Source: Natronohydrobacter sp.
GTDB lineage: Bacteria > Pseudomonadota > Alphaproteobacteria > Rhodobacterales > Rhodobacteraceae
Direction: 5' to 3'
DNA: 64,000 nt
Assembly: GCA_030603695.1 (NCBI GenBank)
Contig: JAUVXF010000001.1
Span: 236,638-300,637 of the forward strand
The stretch's first letter is position 1; every line of letters starts with the position of its first letter. The notes under the pieces were generated by a model. That model searched no databases. It saw only the letters and a program-made list of their open reading frames with translations, and had not been told where the DNA came from. The position numbers were made by a program, and so were the translations under genes. Of this stretch, positions 35,398 through 44,250 are shown piece after piece.

Positions 35398-37884
35398 TCA
35401 GCCATCCTTGCGGATGGTGGTGTTTTTCGGGTCATAGGGGCTGTCACATGTCACAACCGCATCCCAAAGCTGGTCGAGCATCCGCACTTTCAGCCGCGTC
35501 CCCTCTGCCGCCAGATCGGGGCGCAGATAGCCCATGCCGATGGATTTGCCAAAGGCCACGGAATAGCCCCCCGATGTCAGCCGCCCCACTTTGGTATCGC
35601 CCAGATACAGCGCCTCGCGCCCCCAGGGATCGGCATCTTCCGGCCCGTCTATCAGCAGGGTGCAGCATTTGGCGCGAAGGCCTGTCGCGGCCATCGCCGC
35701 CTTGCCGTGGAACGCTTTGGACATATCCACAAAGCGGGGCAAATCCGCTTCCAGCGGGGTGGCATCGCGGCCCAATTCATTGCCAAAGGCGCGGTAGGAT
35801 TTTTCCTGCCGCAACCAGTTTTGCGCGCGTGCGCCCACCAGTTTCAGCCCGATATCTTCGCCAGCGGCCATAAGCTGATCAAAGAGGTAATTTTGCATCT
35901 CTATCGGGTGGTGCAATTCCCAGCCCAATTCGCCGGTATAGGCCACACGCGCCGCCCGCACCGGGCACATGCCCAATTCAATGTTGCGCAGCGACAGCCA
36001 TGGAAAGCGCGCATTGGACAGCACGGTTTCGGGTGCGGCATCTTTCACCAGCCGCCCCAGAAGATCGCGCGATTTCGGGCCTGCAACTGCAAAAACACCC
36101 CATTGCGTGGTCACATCATGAATATCGATCCAGCCGAATTCGGCCATCTTGTCCTCGGCGGCTTTGCGCAGGTAATCGCCGTCATATTCTGTCCATGCGC
36201 CTGCTGAAATCAGGTAATATTCCTGCTCTGCCAGCCGCATGATGGTGTATTCGCTGCGCACTGTGCCGGTGGCGGTTAGCGCATATGTCAGGTTTAACCG
36301 GCCCTGCGCGGGCAGTTTGTTGCAGGTGAACCAATCCAGAAACGCAGTGGCGCCGGGGCCGCGCACAAGGTGCTTGGTAAAGGCCGTGGCATCTATCAGG
36401 CCCACGCCCTCGCGGATGGCGCGCGCCTCTTGCACGGCATGAGGCCACCAGCCGCCGCGCCGGAAACTGCGCGCGGCGTGATCGTCAAAGCCTTGGGGGG
36501 CGTAGTAATTGGGCCGCTCCCATCCATTCACCTGCCCGAATTGCGCGCCACGCGCTTTCACGCGGTCATAACAGGGCGCGGTGCGCAGGGGGCGGCAGGC
36601 TTCGCGTTCCTCGTCGGGGTGGTGCAGGATAAAGACATGCTCATAACATTCTTCATTCTTGCGCGCGGCATATTCGGTGGTCATCCAGCGGCCATAGCGC
36701 TTGGGGTCTAGGGCGGCCATGTCAATCTCGGCCTCTCCCGCGACCATCATTTGCGCAAGGTAATGGCCCGTGCCCCCGGCGGCGGTAATGCCAAAGCTGA
36801 ACCCTTCGGCCAGCCACATATTGCGCAGGCCCGGTGCAGGGCCAACCAGCGGGTTGCCATCGGGGGTATAGCAGATCGGGCCGTTGTAATCATCTTTCAG
36901 ACCCACTGTTTCCGAACTGGGAATACGGTGGATCATGGACATATATTCTTCCTCAATGCGCTCCAGATCCAGCGGGAAGAGATCCGCGCGGAAGCTTTGG
37001 GGCACATCATAGAGGAAACGGGCGGGCGCATTGCGCTCATACGGCCCCAGAATCCAGCCGCCGCGTTCTTCGCGGACATACCATTTGGCATCGGCATCGC
37101 GCAAAACAGGGTGTTCGGGCTGGGTTTTGCGATACTCTACCAGCGCGGGGTCTGGTTCTGTGACGATATACTGATGCTCTACGGGAATTGCAGGGATTTT
37201 GAGGCCCAATAGCCGTGCGGTGCGCTGGGCATGGTTGCCTGTGGCGGTGACAACATGCTCTGCCACAATCTCGAAACGATCCTCCGAGGGGACAAGATTA
37301 CCGCCCTTTTCGTCCATCCGGGTGCAAGACACGATCCATTCCGCGCCTGTCCAGCGATAGCCATCCACCTGCACCCGGCGCAGGATTTCCGCGCCATGCC
37401 GGCGCGCGCCCTTGGCCATGGCCTGTGTCACATCGGCGGGGTTTATATAGCCATCGGTGGGGTGATACAGCGCGCCAACCAGATCTTCGGTGCGCACCAA
37501 GGGCCAGCGGTCTTTGATCTGGGCAGGCGAGAGCCATTCGTAGGGGATGCCCACGGCCTCTGCCGTGGTGGCATAGAGCCTATATTCATCCATGCGCGCC
37601 TGAGTTTGCGCCATGCGCAGATTGCCCACCACCGAAAACCCAGCATTCAGGCCGGTTTCCGCTTCCAGCGTCTTGTAAAATTTCACGCTGTAATCATGGA
37701 TATGGCTGGTGGCGTAGCCCATGTTGAACAAGGGCAGCAGGCCAGCGGCATGCCATGTGGAACCCGATGTCAGTTCATCGCGTTCCAGAAGCATGGTATC
37801 CCATCCGGCTTTGGCCAGATGATAGGCCACAGAGGCGCCCACGGCCCCGCCGCCCACAACCAGCGCTTTGACATGAGTTTTCAT
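35398..37884 (-). CDS. FAD-dependent dimethylglycine/sarcosine dehydrogenase-like protein with GcvT domain
   Basis: An 828-residue two-part enzyme. The N-terminal DAO-type FAD domain (KALVVGGGAVGASVAYHLAKAGWDTMLLERDELTSGSTWHAAG, Rossmann GGGAVG) is followed from about residue 430 by an aminomethyltransferase-like GcvT module (GVGLIDATAFTKHLVRGPGA, VRAARVAYTGELGWELH). This order is that of dimethylglycine and sarcosine dehydrogenases, which demethylate N-methylated glycines and pass the one-carbon unit to tetrahydrofolate. The ORF track extends to 38073 through a repeat-rich spacer; the ATG at 37884 gives the normal FAD N-terminus. Which N-methyl substrate it uses (dimethylglycine, sarcosine or another) is not decided by the sequence. 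Confidence 0.88.
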   Translation of the reverse strand: MKTHVKALVVGGGAVGASVAYHLAKAGWDTMLLERDELTSGSTWHAAGLLPLFNMGYATSHIHDYSVKFYKTLEAETGLNAGFSVVGNLRMAQTQARMDEYRLYATTAEAVGIPYEWLSPAQIKDRWPLVRTEDLVGALYHPTDGYINPADVTQAMAKGARRHGAEILRRVQVDGYRWTGAEWIVSCTRMDEKGGNLVPSEDRFEIVAEHVVTATGNHAQRTARLLGLKIPAIPVEHQYIVTEPDPALVEYRKTQPEHPVLRDADAKWYVREERGGWILGPYERNAPARFLYDVPQSFRADLFPLDLERIEEEYMSMIHRIPSSETVGLKDDYNGPICYTPDGNPLVGPAPGLRNMWLAEGFSFGITAAGGTGHYLAQMMVAGEAEIDMAALDPKRYGRWMTTEYAARKNEECYEHVFILHHPDEEREACRPLRTAPCYDRVKARGAQFGQVNGWERPNYYAPQGFDDHAARSFRRGGWWPHAVQEARAIREGVGLIDATAFTKHLVRGPGATAFLDWFTCNKLPAQGRLNLTYALTATGTVRSEYTIMRLAEQEYYLISAGAWTEYDGDYLRKAAEDKMAEFGWIDIHDVTTQWGVFAVAGPKSRDLLGRLVKDAAPETVLSNARFPWLSLRNIELGMCPVRAARVAYTGELGWELHHPIEMQNYLFDQLMAAGEDIGLKLVGARAQNWLRQEKSYRAFGNELGRDATPLEADLPRFVDMSKAFHGKAAMAATGLRAKCCTLLIDGPEDADPWGREALYLGDTKVGRLTSGGYSVAFGKSIGMGYLRPDLAAEGTRLKVRMLDQLWDAVVTCDSPYDPKNTTIRKDG

Positions 37885-37992
37885 CGGCACGACTCCGGCA
37901 CAAGGGTTTTGCGCCCAGATTGCAAATTCTGCGCGGTGATGGACAAGCCTGCACGACATGCGACAGCAGAAAAACGACAAAGCGTTGCGCCT

Positions 37993-38079
37993 GCCCCCTT
38001 GCGCCTCCCGGCGTGCCCGCCCACCCCCCCTCGCGGCGCGCTGCGCGCGCCGCTTGCCCGCCGGGAGGCGCAAGGGGGC
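37993..38079. repeat. Perfect 21-bp inverted repeat with nested hairpin
   Basis: Arms GCCCCCTTGCGCCTCCCGGCG (37993-38013) and its exact reverse complement (38059-38079) enclose 45 bp. Inside is a second perfect stem, GCGGCGCGC/GCGCGCCGC (38033-38041, 38045-38053). It begins three bases past the stop of the ABC permease gene, so it could end that transcript; the minus-strand DNA beyond it has TTTGTCGTTTTTC. Its length exceeds ordinary terminators. Confidence 0.85.
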
Positions 38080-38082
38080 GTG

Positions 38083-40470
38083 TTACCGTTCCAGCGCGAA
38101 GACCCGCAACAAAGCCTGTGGCCCCTGCCGCCACAGCCGCAGCGCGGGCAGGGCAGCCGCGGCAAGCACCGCCAGCATGGCCCACAGCCCCAGCCGCGCC
38201 CAATCTGCCGGAAAAGCCTGCAAGGGCAGCCGCCAGCCAAAAGCCTGCACATTGATCACCGCCAGCAGCACTTGCGCCAGTGCCAGCCCCACAGGCAGCG
38301 CCAGCACCATGACCAGCGCCCCCAGCACCAATGCGCGCGCCAGTTCCAGCCCTGCCAGTTGGCGCGGTGTCAGCCCCAAGGCCCAAAGCGGCGCAAGCTG
38401 CACCAGCCGCATGCCCGCCAGCGTGCTGAGCGCTGCAAAAAGGGCCAGCGCGGCCACGGCCAGCGTGAGGATATTCAGCGCGCCTGTAATCAGAAACGTG
38501 CGCTCGAATATCGCCAGTGACAGCGCCTTGGCCTGTGCCTGATCGGTGATTTGGCCAAGGGGAAGGCCAAATTCATCTTGCAGCGCGTCAATCAGCGCGG
38601 GCGCATCTGCCGTGCGGATGGCGAATTGGCGGATGGGTGTTTCTGGATAGGCGCGGGCGAATATCTCTTGCCCCAGCACCGCTTGGGCCAACGGGTTGCC
38701 ATAATCGGGATAGGCGCCAAGCACAGGCAGCGCCCCCAGCCCCGGCACATCCAGCCATGAGGCGCCCGGTTGCAGCCCGGCGCGGCGGTAGAGCTGTTCG
38801 TTCACCAGCACCCCGTCGCCTGCGGCCAGCCGGTTCCAGACATCGGGCACAGGCGCGATCAGGGGCCAGTTGTCGCGGAAGGTGGCATGGTCTTTCATCG
38901 CGTAAATCTGGGCGGGCTGGCCTGCAAGCGTGGCATCCACGCGCTGCATGGGCAGGACGGCTTGGGCGCGCGGGGTCAGAAACTCTTGCAGGGCCAGCGC
39001 CTCTGATTGGCTGCGCGGCAGGACATTCACCTCTGCCACCAGCCGCAAATCCAGCCATGTGATGAAGGTGGCGCGAAAGCTGGCCACCATCGTGCCCACC
39101 CCGATATTGGCGGAAAGTGCGAGCATCAGCGCCATCATGGCCAATGACAGGCGTGGCAGGCTCTGGCGGCTATCGGCCCAGAACCACTGCGCCACTGGCC
39201 CGCGCGCCAGCCGCTCTGACATGCGCAGCGCCAGTGACAGCAGCATTGGCACGGCCAGCGCAGCGGCCAGCAAGACACAGGCCAATAGCCCGAACCCCGC
39301 CACCAGCCCAGACCCCATGGCCCATAGCCCCACCGCCCCGGCGGCAAAGCCCAAGCCTGCCAGCCCTTGCCCGCGCAGCGCGGCTTGCGAGGCCAGCGCC
39401 CAGGCACGGGGCTGGGCCGGGGCAAGGGCCGGCATATGCCACAGCCGCCACAGCGCCTGCCCGCCCGCAAGCGCGGTGCCTGCCAGTGTCATCCCCATGC
39501 CCGCCAGCGCCCATAGGGGATCAAACTGCAACGCACCGGGCACAGGTGCGCCATAAAGCCCGCGCAGGGTAAGGGCCACATCGGGCAGCAGGGCAGCGGC
39601 CAGCGCATAGCCCAAGCCCAAGCCCAGTGCCCCCGCAAACAGGGCAAAGACCGCCATCTCTGCTGCAAGGCAGGCTGTCAGATGGCGCAGGGGCAGGCCA
39701 AGGGCGCGCAGGGTGCGAAACATGGCGCGGCGCTGCTCGAATGCCAGCCCGACTGCGGAATGGACAATGAACAGCCCCACGGCAAAGGCCAGAAGGCCAA
39801 AGGCGGTAAGGTTGAGGTGGAAACTGTCGGTCAGCCCTGCCAGATCGGCCCCCTCTCCGGGGGCAACCAGCCGCAGATTGGGGGCCAGCGCCACCAGCGG
39901 CGGGGCCGTTGGGGGCAGTGGGCCAGACAGGGCCAGCCGGGTGATCTGCCCGTCTGCCTGCAACAGGGCCTGCACTGTGGCAATATCGGCCAGCACCACG
40001 CCCACAGGCACGGCTTGCGCGGGGCGCAGGGACATGTCTGCCGCGCCGATGTCTTGTAGTGTCTGAGGATGGGCATAGCCAAGCCCGCCAAAAAACCCGC
40101 CCAGATCGGAGGCGGCCAAGGCGGGGCCAGCGGCGGCGGGGGCGGAAAACGGATCTATCCCCAGCAGGGTGACGCGCGCTGCCCCAATCTGCGCGCGCCC
40201 TTCCAGCACTGGCGAGACGGGCCAGCCCGCCCGGCGCAGCGCCACGAATTGCGCGGGCGCAATCTGGCCGCTTGGGTGTTCCAGATGCGCTGTGCCGCCA
40301 TCTGCAAGCAGCCCCTCTGCCGTGGCATAGGCCGCGCGCGCTTCGGCATTCAGCGCCTGCACCCCAGACCAAAGCGCGGTGGCCAGTGCAAGCCCTGTCA
40401 GCAACATGACCAGTTGCAAGGGGCTGCGCAGCCAATGCGACAGCAGCGCCGCAAGGGTGGTGCGGATCAT
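38083..40470 (-). CDS. ABC transporter permease, FtsX/MacB-like (duplicated)
   Basis: A 795-residue inner-membrane permease. It holds two FtsX-type units: an N-terminal TM (LVMLLTGLALATALWSGVQ), a large periplasmic region, TM clusters near residues 215-310 and 345-420, a second periplasmic region, then a final group of three TMs (SIFERTFLITGALNILTLAVAALALFAALSTLAGMRLV and after). This layout is that of YbbP-like permeases that pair with a LolD-like ATPase and are thought to work in lipoprotein or lipid transfer. The start ATG overlaps the ATPase stop (ATGA), so the two genes are an operon. The transported molecule is unknown. Confidence 0.87.
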   Translation of the reverse strand: MIRTTLAALLSHWLRSPLQLVMLLTGLALATALWSGVQALNAEARAAYATAEGLLADGGTAHLEHPSGQIAPAQFVALRRAGWPVSPVLEGRAQIGAARVTLLGIDPFSAPAAAGPALAASDLGGFFGGLGYAHPQTLQDIGAADMSLRPAQAVPVGVVLADIATVQALLQADGQITRLALSGPLPPTAPPLVALAPNLRLVAPGEGADLAGLTDSFHLNLTAFGLLAFAVGLFIVHSAVGLAFEQRRAMFRTLRALGLPLRHLTACLAAEMAVFALFAGALGLGLGYALAAALLPDVALTLRGLYGAPVPGALQFDPLWALAGMGMTLAGTALAGGQALWRLWHMPALAPAQPRAWALASQAALRGQGLAGLGFAAGAVGLWAMGSGLVAGFGLLACVLLAAALAVPMLLSLALRMSERLARGPVAQWFWADSRQSLPRLSLAMMALMLALSANIGVGTMVASFRATFITWLDLRLVAEVNVLPRSQSEALALQEFLTPRAQAVLPMQRVDATLAGQPAQIYAMKDHATFRDNWPLIAPVPDVWNRLAAGDGVLVNEQLYRRAGLQPGASWLDVPGLGALPVLGAYPDYGNPLAQAVLGQEIFARAYPETPIRQFAIRTADAPALIDALQDEFGLPLGQITDQAQAKALSLAIFERTFLITGALNILTLAVAALALFAALSTLAGMRLVQLAPLWALGLTPRQLAGLELARALVLGALVMVLALPVGLALAQVLLAVINVQAFGWRLPLQAFPADWARLGLWAMLAVLAAAALPALRLWRQGPQALLRVFALER

Positions 40471-41147
40471 GGCGCGCCATCCAGAGCGCTGGCCAGAACG
40501 CCCGCGCGCAGATGCGCGCGCCCATCGCAGCGCGCAGCCAAGCGGGGTGAATGGGTGACAAGCAAAAGGGCCACGCCCTCGGCACGCGTCAGGCCCAGCA
40601 TCAGATCCAGAACGCGCTCGCCCGTGGCTTCGTCCAGATTGCCGGTTGGTTCATCGGCCAGCACCAGTGCAGGGCGCGCGGCCAGACAGCGGCCGATGGC
40701 CACGCGCTGTTGCTGGCCGCCCGATAGCTGTTCGGGATAGCGCTGCAATAGCCCCTCCAGCCCAAGGGCTGCCGCCAAATCACGGATATGGGCACGATCC
40801 TCGCGCCCTGAAAGCCGCGCCTGAAAGGCCAGATTTGCCGCCACATTCAGCGACGGGATAAGGTTGAACTGCTGGAATACCAGCCCCACATGGCCCCGGC
40901 GCAGGGCCGCGCGCCCGGCCTCTCCCAAGGCCCCGATCTCTTGCCCCGCCACCAGAACGCGCCCTTGATCGGCCTGTTCCAACCCGGCGGCAATATGCAA
41001 CAGGGTGGATTTGCCGCTGCCGCTTTCGCCTGTCAGGGCCAGCGATTGCCCGGCCTCCAGCCGCAAGGACAGATCGCGCAACACCTGCACGCGCCCTTCT
41101 GCGCTGTCAAAGCTTTTGCTGACATGTTCCAGTTCCAAAGCGCTCAT
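40467..41147 (-). CDS. ABC transporter ATP-binding protein, LolD/MacB-type
   Basis: A 226-residue ATPase with a complete set of motifs: Walker A GESGSGKSTLL, Q-loop FQQFNLIPSL, signature LSGGQQQRVAIGR, Walker B LVLADEPTGNLD and the switch His in LLVTHS. The wording of the signature and D-loop is that of the LolD/MacB/FtsE group. The ATG at 41147 has AGGAG five bases upstream; the ORF track start at 41393 runs into a repeat-bearing gap. It is coupled by ATGA overlap to the permease gene downstream, giving a two-gene transporter with no membrane-fusion partner nearby. Confidence 0.93.
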   Translation of the reverse strand: MSALELEHVSKSFDSAEGRVQVLRDLSLRLEAGQSLALTGESGSGKSTLLHIAAGLEQADQGRVLVAGQEIGALGEAGRAALRRGHVGLVFQQFNLIPSLNVAANLAFQARLSGREDRAHIRDLAAALGLEGLLQRYPEQLSGGQQQRVAIGRCLAARPALVLADEPTGNLDEATGERVLDLMLGLTRAEGVALLLVTHSPRLAARCDGRAHLRAGVLASALDGAP

Positions 41148-41726
41148 GGCGGCTCCTGTAAGGGCAAGGCCCGGTTTGGCAACAATAGGATGCACAGGCG
41201 CGCTGTCCAGCCATGGCCTTGCCTTTGCCATATGGGGCCAGTGCATAACGGCGCTGGCATGCCGTCTGGCGCAGGGGGCGCCATGGGCGCATGCGGGTGC
41301 TTTGTGCCGTATCCACGTTCGCCTAGGGCGGGTTTGCGCGGGTTGGAAAGATAGCCCCGCGCGGAACCAAGGCCGCAGCCCGCCGCCCCTCAAAGGCCAG
41401 CCCCCGGCATGGCGATTGGCTGCAACCTGCGCTTAGCTTCAGGTTCGTTCGGACTTGGCCAGCATAAACCGCTTAGCCCTGCTGCCCGATCGCCGCATCG
41501 CGGCCCGATGCTGCGCGGAGTGATGACCATCCTCGCCCCCCAGAGCGGCCCATCATGGCGGAAGTTTCTGTCTGGTGCAGCACATTAGGGCTGCCTGATC
41601 CCGCGCACAGCGCCTTCCCGTGGGGCGGCGGAGCGCGGCATGGGCTTGGTCAGCCCGTGCCACGATATCCGCCCAGAGTGCCGGGTTTCAGGCCCTGCCC
41701 ATAGCCAAAGCGCTGGCGGCGCGCTG
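41148..41726. other. Gene-poor gap holding repeat copy E
   Basis: A 579-bp stretch between the ABC ATPase start and the photolyase stop. The only recognised structure is the dispersed repeat at 41367-41519. The ORFs listed here on both strands lack ribosome sites and look like shadows. The promoter of the ABC operon should lie in 41148-41366. Confidence 0.6.
41367..41519 (+). repeat. Dispersed intergenic repeat, copy E (diverged)
   Basis: Same order of blocks as copies A and B but with more changes: GGCGATTGGCTGCAACCTGCGCTTAGCTTCAGGTTCGTTCGGACTTGGCCAGCATAAACCGCTTAGCC, then GATCGCCGCATCGCGGCCCGATGCTGCGCGGAG. It lies upstream of the ABC operon. Confidence 0.85.
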
Positions 41727-43253
41727 CTAAACCACGTCGCCCGCATCCAGCCGCGCCAGAAAATCTGCGGCTTCTGCCAGCACGGTTTCGCGGCGGGTGG
41801 CATCCATTTTGTCAAAGGTGCGATACATCTGGGCCATGCGCGGATTGCCTGCAAAGCGGTCGCGGTGGCGGATCAGGAAATGCCAATACAGCAGGTTGAA
41901 GGGGCAGGCCCGCGCGCCTGTCTTGTCTTTCACCTTGTAATGGCAGCCGCCGCAATAATCCGACATCCTGTCAATATAGGCACCAGAACTGACATAGGGC
42001 TTTGACCCAACAACCCCGCCATCTGCAAATTGTGACATGCCAACAGTATTGGGCGCTTCCACCCATTCAAACGCATCGGCATAAACGGCCAGATACCATT
42101 CATGCACTGCCGTTGGGTTTACCCCGGCCAGCAGCGCGAAATTGCCTGTCACCATCAGGCGCTGGATATGATGGGCATAGGCCAGATCGCGGGTTTGGCC
42201 TATCGCATGTGACAGGCAATTCATGCGCGTGGGCGCGCCCCAGTAAAACCCCGGCAAGGGGCGGTCATGGCCCAGCGCGTTGCGCTGCGGATAGTCCGGC
42301 CCTTCCAGAAAATACACACCGCGCACGAATTCGCGCCAGCCGATGATCTGGCGAATAAACCCTTCCACCGAATTCAGCGGCGCATGGCCCGCGTGATAGG
42401 CGGCTTCGGCGCGCTGGCACACTTCCAGCGGGCCAAGCAGGCCCGTATTCAGATATAGCCCGATAACGGCGTGATAAAGATACGGATCATCCGCCAGCAT
42501 GGCATCTTGGTAGGCCCCGAAATCGGGCAGCGCATGGGTGATGAAGTGATCCAGCACCCGCAGCGCACCAGCGCGATCTGTGGCAAACTGGAAAGGGCGC
42601 AGCTGGCCGAAATTCTGGCCAAAGCGGGCCTCTACCAGCGCCAGCACCTCTTCCAGCACGGGGTCGGGGGGCAGGGCTGGGGGGGCTACGCGGAACAGAT
42701 CGGTTTTCGCGGGTTTGCGGTTGTCATGGTCAAAATTCCACTGCCCGCCCAAGGGCGCGTCACCCGCCATCAAAAGCCCGGTCTTGCGGCGCATCTCGCG
42801 GTAGAAATACTCCATCCGCAGCGCCTTGCGCCCTTCGGCCCAAGCGGCAAATTCGGGGGCAGCGCACAGAAAACGATCATCTGGCAGCAGTGTCACTGCC
42901 AAGGGCAGCCCTTCCAGCGCTGCAATCAGCCGCCATTCGCCGGGCTGGGTGGCCAGCACAGTGCCTGCGCCAAATTCTGCCGCGCGGCGCAGCACTTCGC
43001 CGGGGAGTGATCCGGCATTCTCTGGATCATCCAGCCGCGTATAGGCTACGCGCCAGCCTTGCGCCTGCAAATGGGCGGCAAATTTGCGCATGGCGGCAAA
43101 GATGAACGCGATCTTTTTGGGGTGATGGGGGACATATGTGGCCTCTGCCCCCACTTCGGCCATCACCACCACATCGCGGGCCTTGTCGGCCTGCCGCAGC
43201 GCATGCAGCCCCTCTGAAAGCTGGTCGCCCAAGACCAGAACCAGATTTACCAT
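41727..43253 (-). CDS. Photolyase/cryptochrome, FeS-BCP (PhrB, 6-4 photolyase-like) family
   Basis: A 508-residue bacterial cryptochrome/photolyase-related protein, a class whose members repair (6-4) photoproducts with light. It starts MVNLVLVLGDQLSEGL as in the family. The C-terminal part has the cysteines expected for the [4Fe-4S] cluster (RMNCLSHA, YCGGCHYKVKDKTGARACPFN) next to YWHFLIRHR. FAD-binding residues are in the GWREFVRGVYFLEG region. The ATG at 43253 overlaps the stop of the SDR gene by seven bases, so the two are co-expressed. It could serve repair or light sensing; I cannot separate them from sequence alone. Confidence 0.92.
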   Translation of the reverse strand: MVNLVLVLGDQLSEGLHALRQADKARDVVVMAEVGAEATYVPHHPKKIAFIFAAMRKFAAHLQAQGWRVAYTRLDDPENAGSLPGEVLRRAAEFGAGTVLATQPGEWRLIAALEGLPLAVTLLPDDRFLCAAPEFAAWAEGRKALRMEYFYREMRRKTGLLMAGDAPLGGQWNFDHDNRKPAKTDLFRVAPPALPPDPVLEEVLALVEARFGQNFGQLRPFQFATDRAGALRVLDHFITHALPDFGAYQDAMLADDPYLYHAVIGLYLNTGLLGPLEVCQRAEAAYHAGHAPLNSVEGFIRQIIGWREFVRGVYFLEGPDYPQRNALGHDRPLPGFYWGAPTRMNCLSHAIGQTRDLAYAHHIQRLMVTGNFALLAGVNPTAVHEWYLAVYADAFEWVEAPNTVGMSQFADGGVVGSKPYVSSGAYIDRMSDYCGGCHYKVKDKTGARACPFNLLYWHFLIRHRDRFAGNPRMAQMYRTFDKMDATRRETVLAEAADFLARLDAGDVV

Positions 43254-43912
43254 GGCACGGGTTTTCCCGCCCAATCAAAGAATTGCCCGCTTTGGGTTGG
43301 GTGCAGCCCGTCAATCACGCGCAGCAGGTGTTGCGCGGCCTCTTGCGGGGGGATGGCGGGGTGGCGGCCAAGGTATTTCTCGGTGAATGCGGTTGCCACA
43401 GTGCCCGGATGCAGGGCCACGCAAATGGCCTGCCGGTGGCTGCGCCCCAGTTCAATGGCCGTGCCGCGCACAATCTGGTTCAGCGCGGCTTTGGACGCGC
43501 GGTAGCTATGCCAGCCGCCGGTGCGGTTATCGCCAATAGACCCGACGCGCGCCGAAAACGCGGCCAGCACCGAAGGGGCATCACGCGGCAAAAGCCGCAG
43601 CGCGTGTTTCATGACCAGCGCAGGGCCAATGGTGTTGAGCGCGAATTGCGCGGCCATGCCCTCGGCGGTTAGCTGCTTGAGGGCCTTTTCGGGGGCATGG
43701 CCTGCAATTTCCAGCGCGCCTGTGGCAATCAGGATACGTTGGAAATGCCCCTCCAGCGCGCCCAGATGCTGGGTGACAGAGGCCTCATCTGTCACATCCA
43801 GCCCGTGATCGCGGCGTGACAGCCCTGTTACCTGCCAGCCCTGCGCCGCCAGCGCCTCGCACAGCGCGCCGCCAATCCCGCCAGAAGCGCCAATAACCAA
43901 TGCCCGTTTCAT
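43247..43912 (-). CDS. SDR-family NAD(P)-dependent oxidoreductase
   Basis: A 221-residue short-chain dehydrogenase. The N-terminal cofactor motif is VIGASGGIGGALCEAL. The catalytic YxxxK is in WHSYRASKAALNQIV, with the upstream serine in AAFSARVGSIGDN. C-terminal residues show FDWAGKPVPW. The form is that of the CsgA-like subgroup often found beside bacterial cryptochromes in marine and Rhodobacterales genomes, and here it overlaps the photolyase gene by seven bases. The GGGGG stretch upstream of ATG serves as ribosome site. The substrate is unknown. Confidence 0.9.
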   Translation of the reverse strand: MKRALVIGASGGIGGALCEALAAQGWQVTGLSRRDHGLDVTDEASVTQHLGALEGHFQRILIATGALEIAGHAPEKALKQLTAEGMAAQFALNTIGPALVMKHALRLLPRDAPSVLAAFSARVGSIGDNRTGGWHSYRASKAALNQIVRGTAIELGRSHRQAICVALHPGTVATAFTEKYLGRHPAIPPQEAAQHLLRVIDGLHPTQSGQFFDWAGKPVPW

Positions 43913-43960
43913 AAAACCCCCTGTTTGCCTTGCGCGCAGGTAGTGCGGGTGGGGGTGAAG

Positions 43961-44173
43961 TCACGCGCGGGTCAGGGCCTCTGCCCATCTGCGCGCGACT
44001 GGCCCCACCAGCACCGCCAAAGGCACGGCAACCACCCAGGCCACGGCCCAGGCATATAGCCACCGCCCTGCGAATCCGGCATCAAACCCTGTATTCACCA
44101 AAGTGATAAAGCCCGACATGATGACAGACATCAATGTTCCCATCACCAGCCCCGTCACGATCCGCAATTTCAT
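43961..44173 (-). CDS. DUF2798 small membrane protein
   Basis: A 70-residue protein with two hydrophobic segments (VTGLVMGTLMSVIMSGFITLVNTG and WLYAWAVAWVVAVPLAVLVGPVARR). The MS-rich first segment ending in NTG is the DUF2798 pattern; these proteins have no assigned function. AAAGGG lies 10 bases before ATG. A 46-bp perfect inverted repeat ends 14 bp upstream of the start codon, suggesting regulated or insulated expression. It lies downstream of ileS on the same strand, with 78 bp between. Confidence 0.8.
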   Translation of the reverse strand: MKLRIVTGLVMGTLMSVIMSGFITLVNTGFDAGFAGRWLYAWAVAWVVAVPLAVLVGPVARRWAEALTRA

Positions 44174-44186
44174 AGCCTGACCCTTT

Positions 44187-44232
44187 CTTGAAGTTACACA
44201 TAATCAATAATACGAATATGTGTAACTTCAAG
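44187..44232. promoter_or_regulatory. Perfect 15-bp inverted repeat between ileS and the DUF2798 gene
   Basis: CTTGAAGTTACACAT (44187-44201) and ATGTGTAACTTCAAG (44218-44232) are exact reverse complements with a 16-bp AT-rich centre. It can be the ileS terminator hairpin, an operator for the DUF2798 gene (inner dyad TTACACAT/ATGTGTAA is TetR-like), or both. There is no U-tract after it on the minus strand; the ribosome site AAAGGG follows directly. Confidence 0.75.
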
Positions 44233-44250
44233 GGGCAGAGGCTGTGCGGT

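Noticed and set aside
37885-38073. N-terminal extension of the dimethylglycine dehydrogenase-like ORF
   Set aside because: It translates the 21-bp inverted repeat into low-complexity Arg/Ala sequence; the FAD Rossmann start is at 37884.
41585-41854. 89-residue minus-strand ORF overlapping the photolyase end
   Set aside because: It reads a shadow frame of the photolyase gene and then the repeat-bearing gap.
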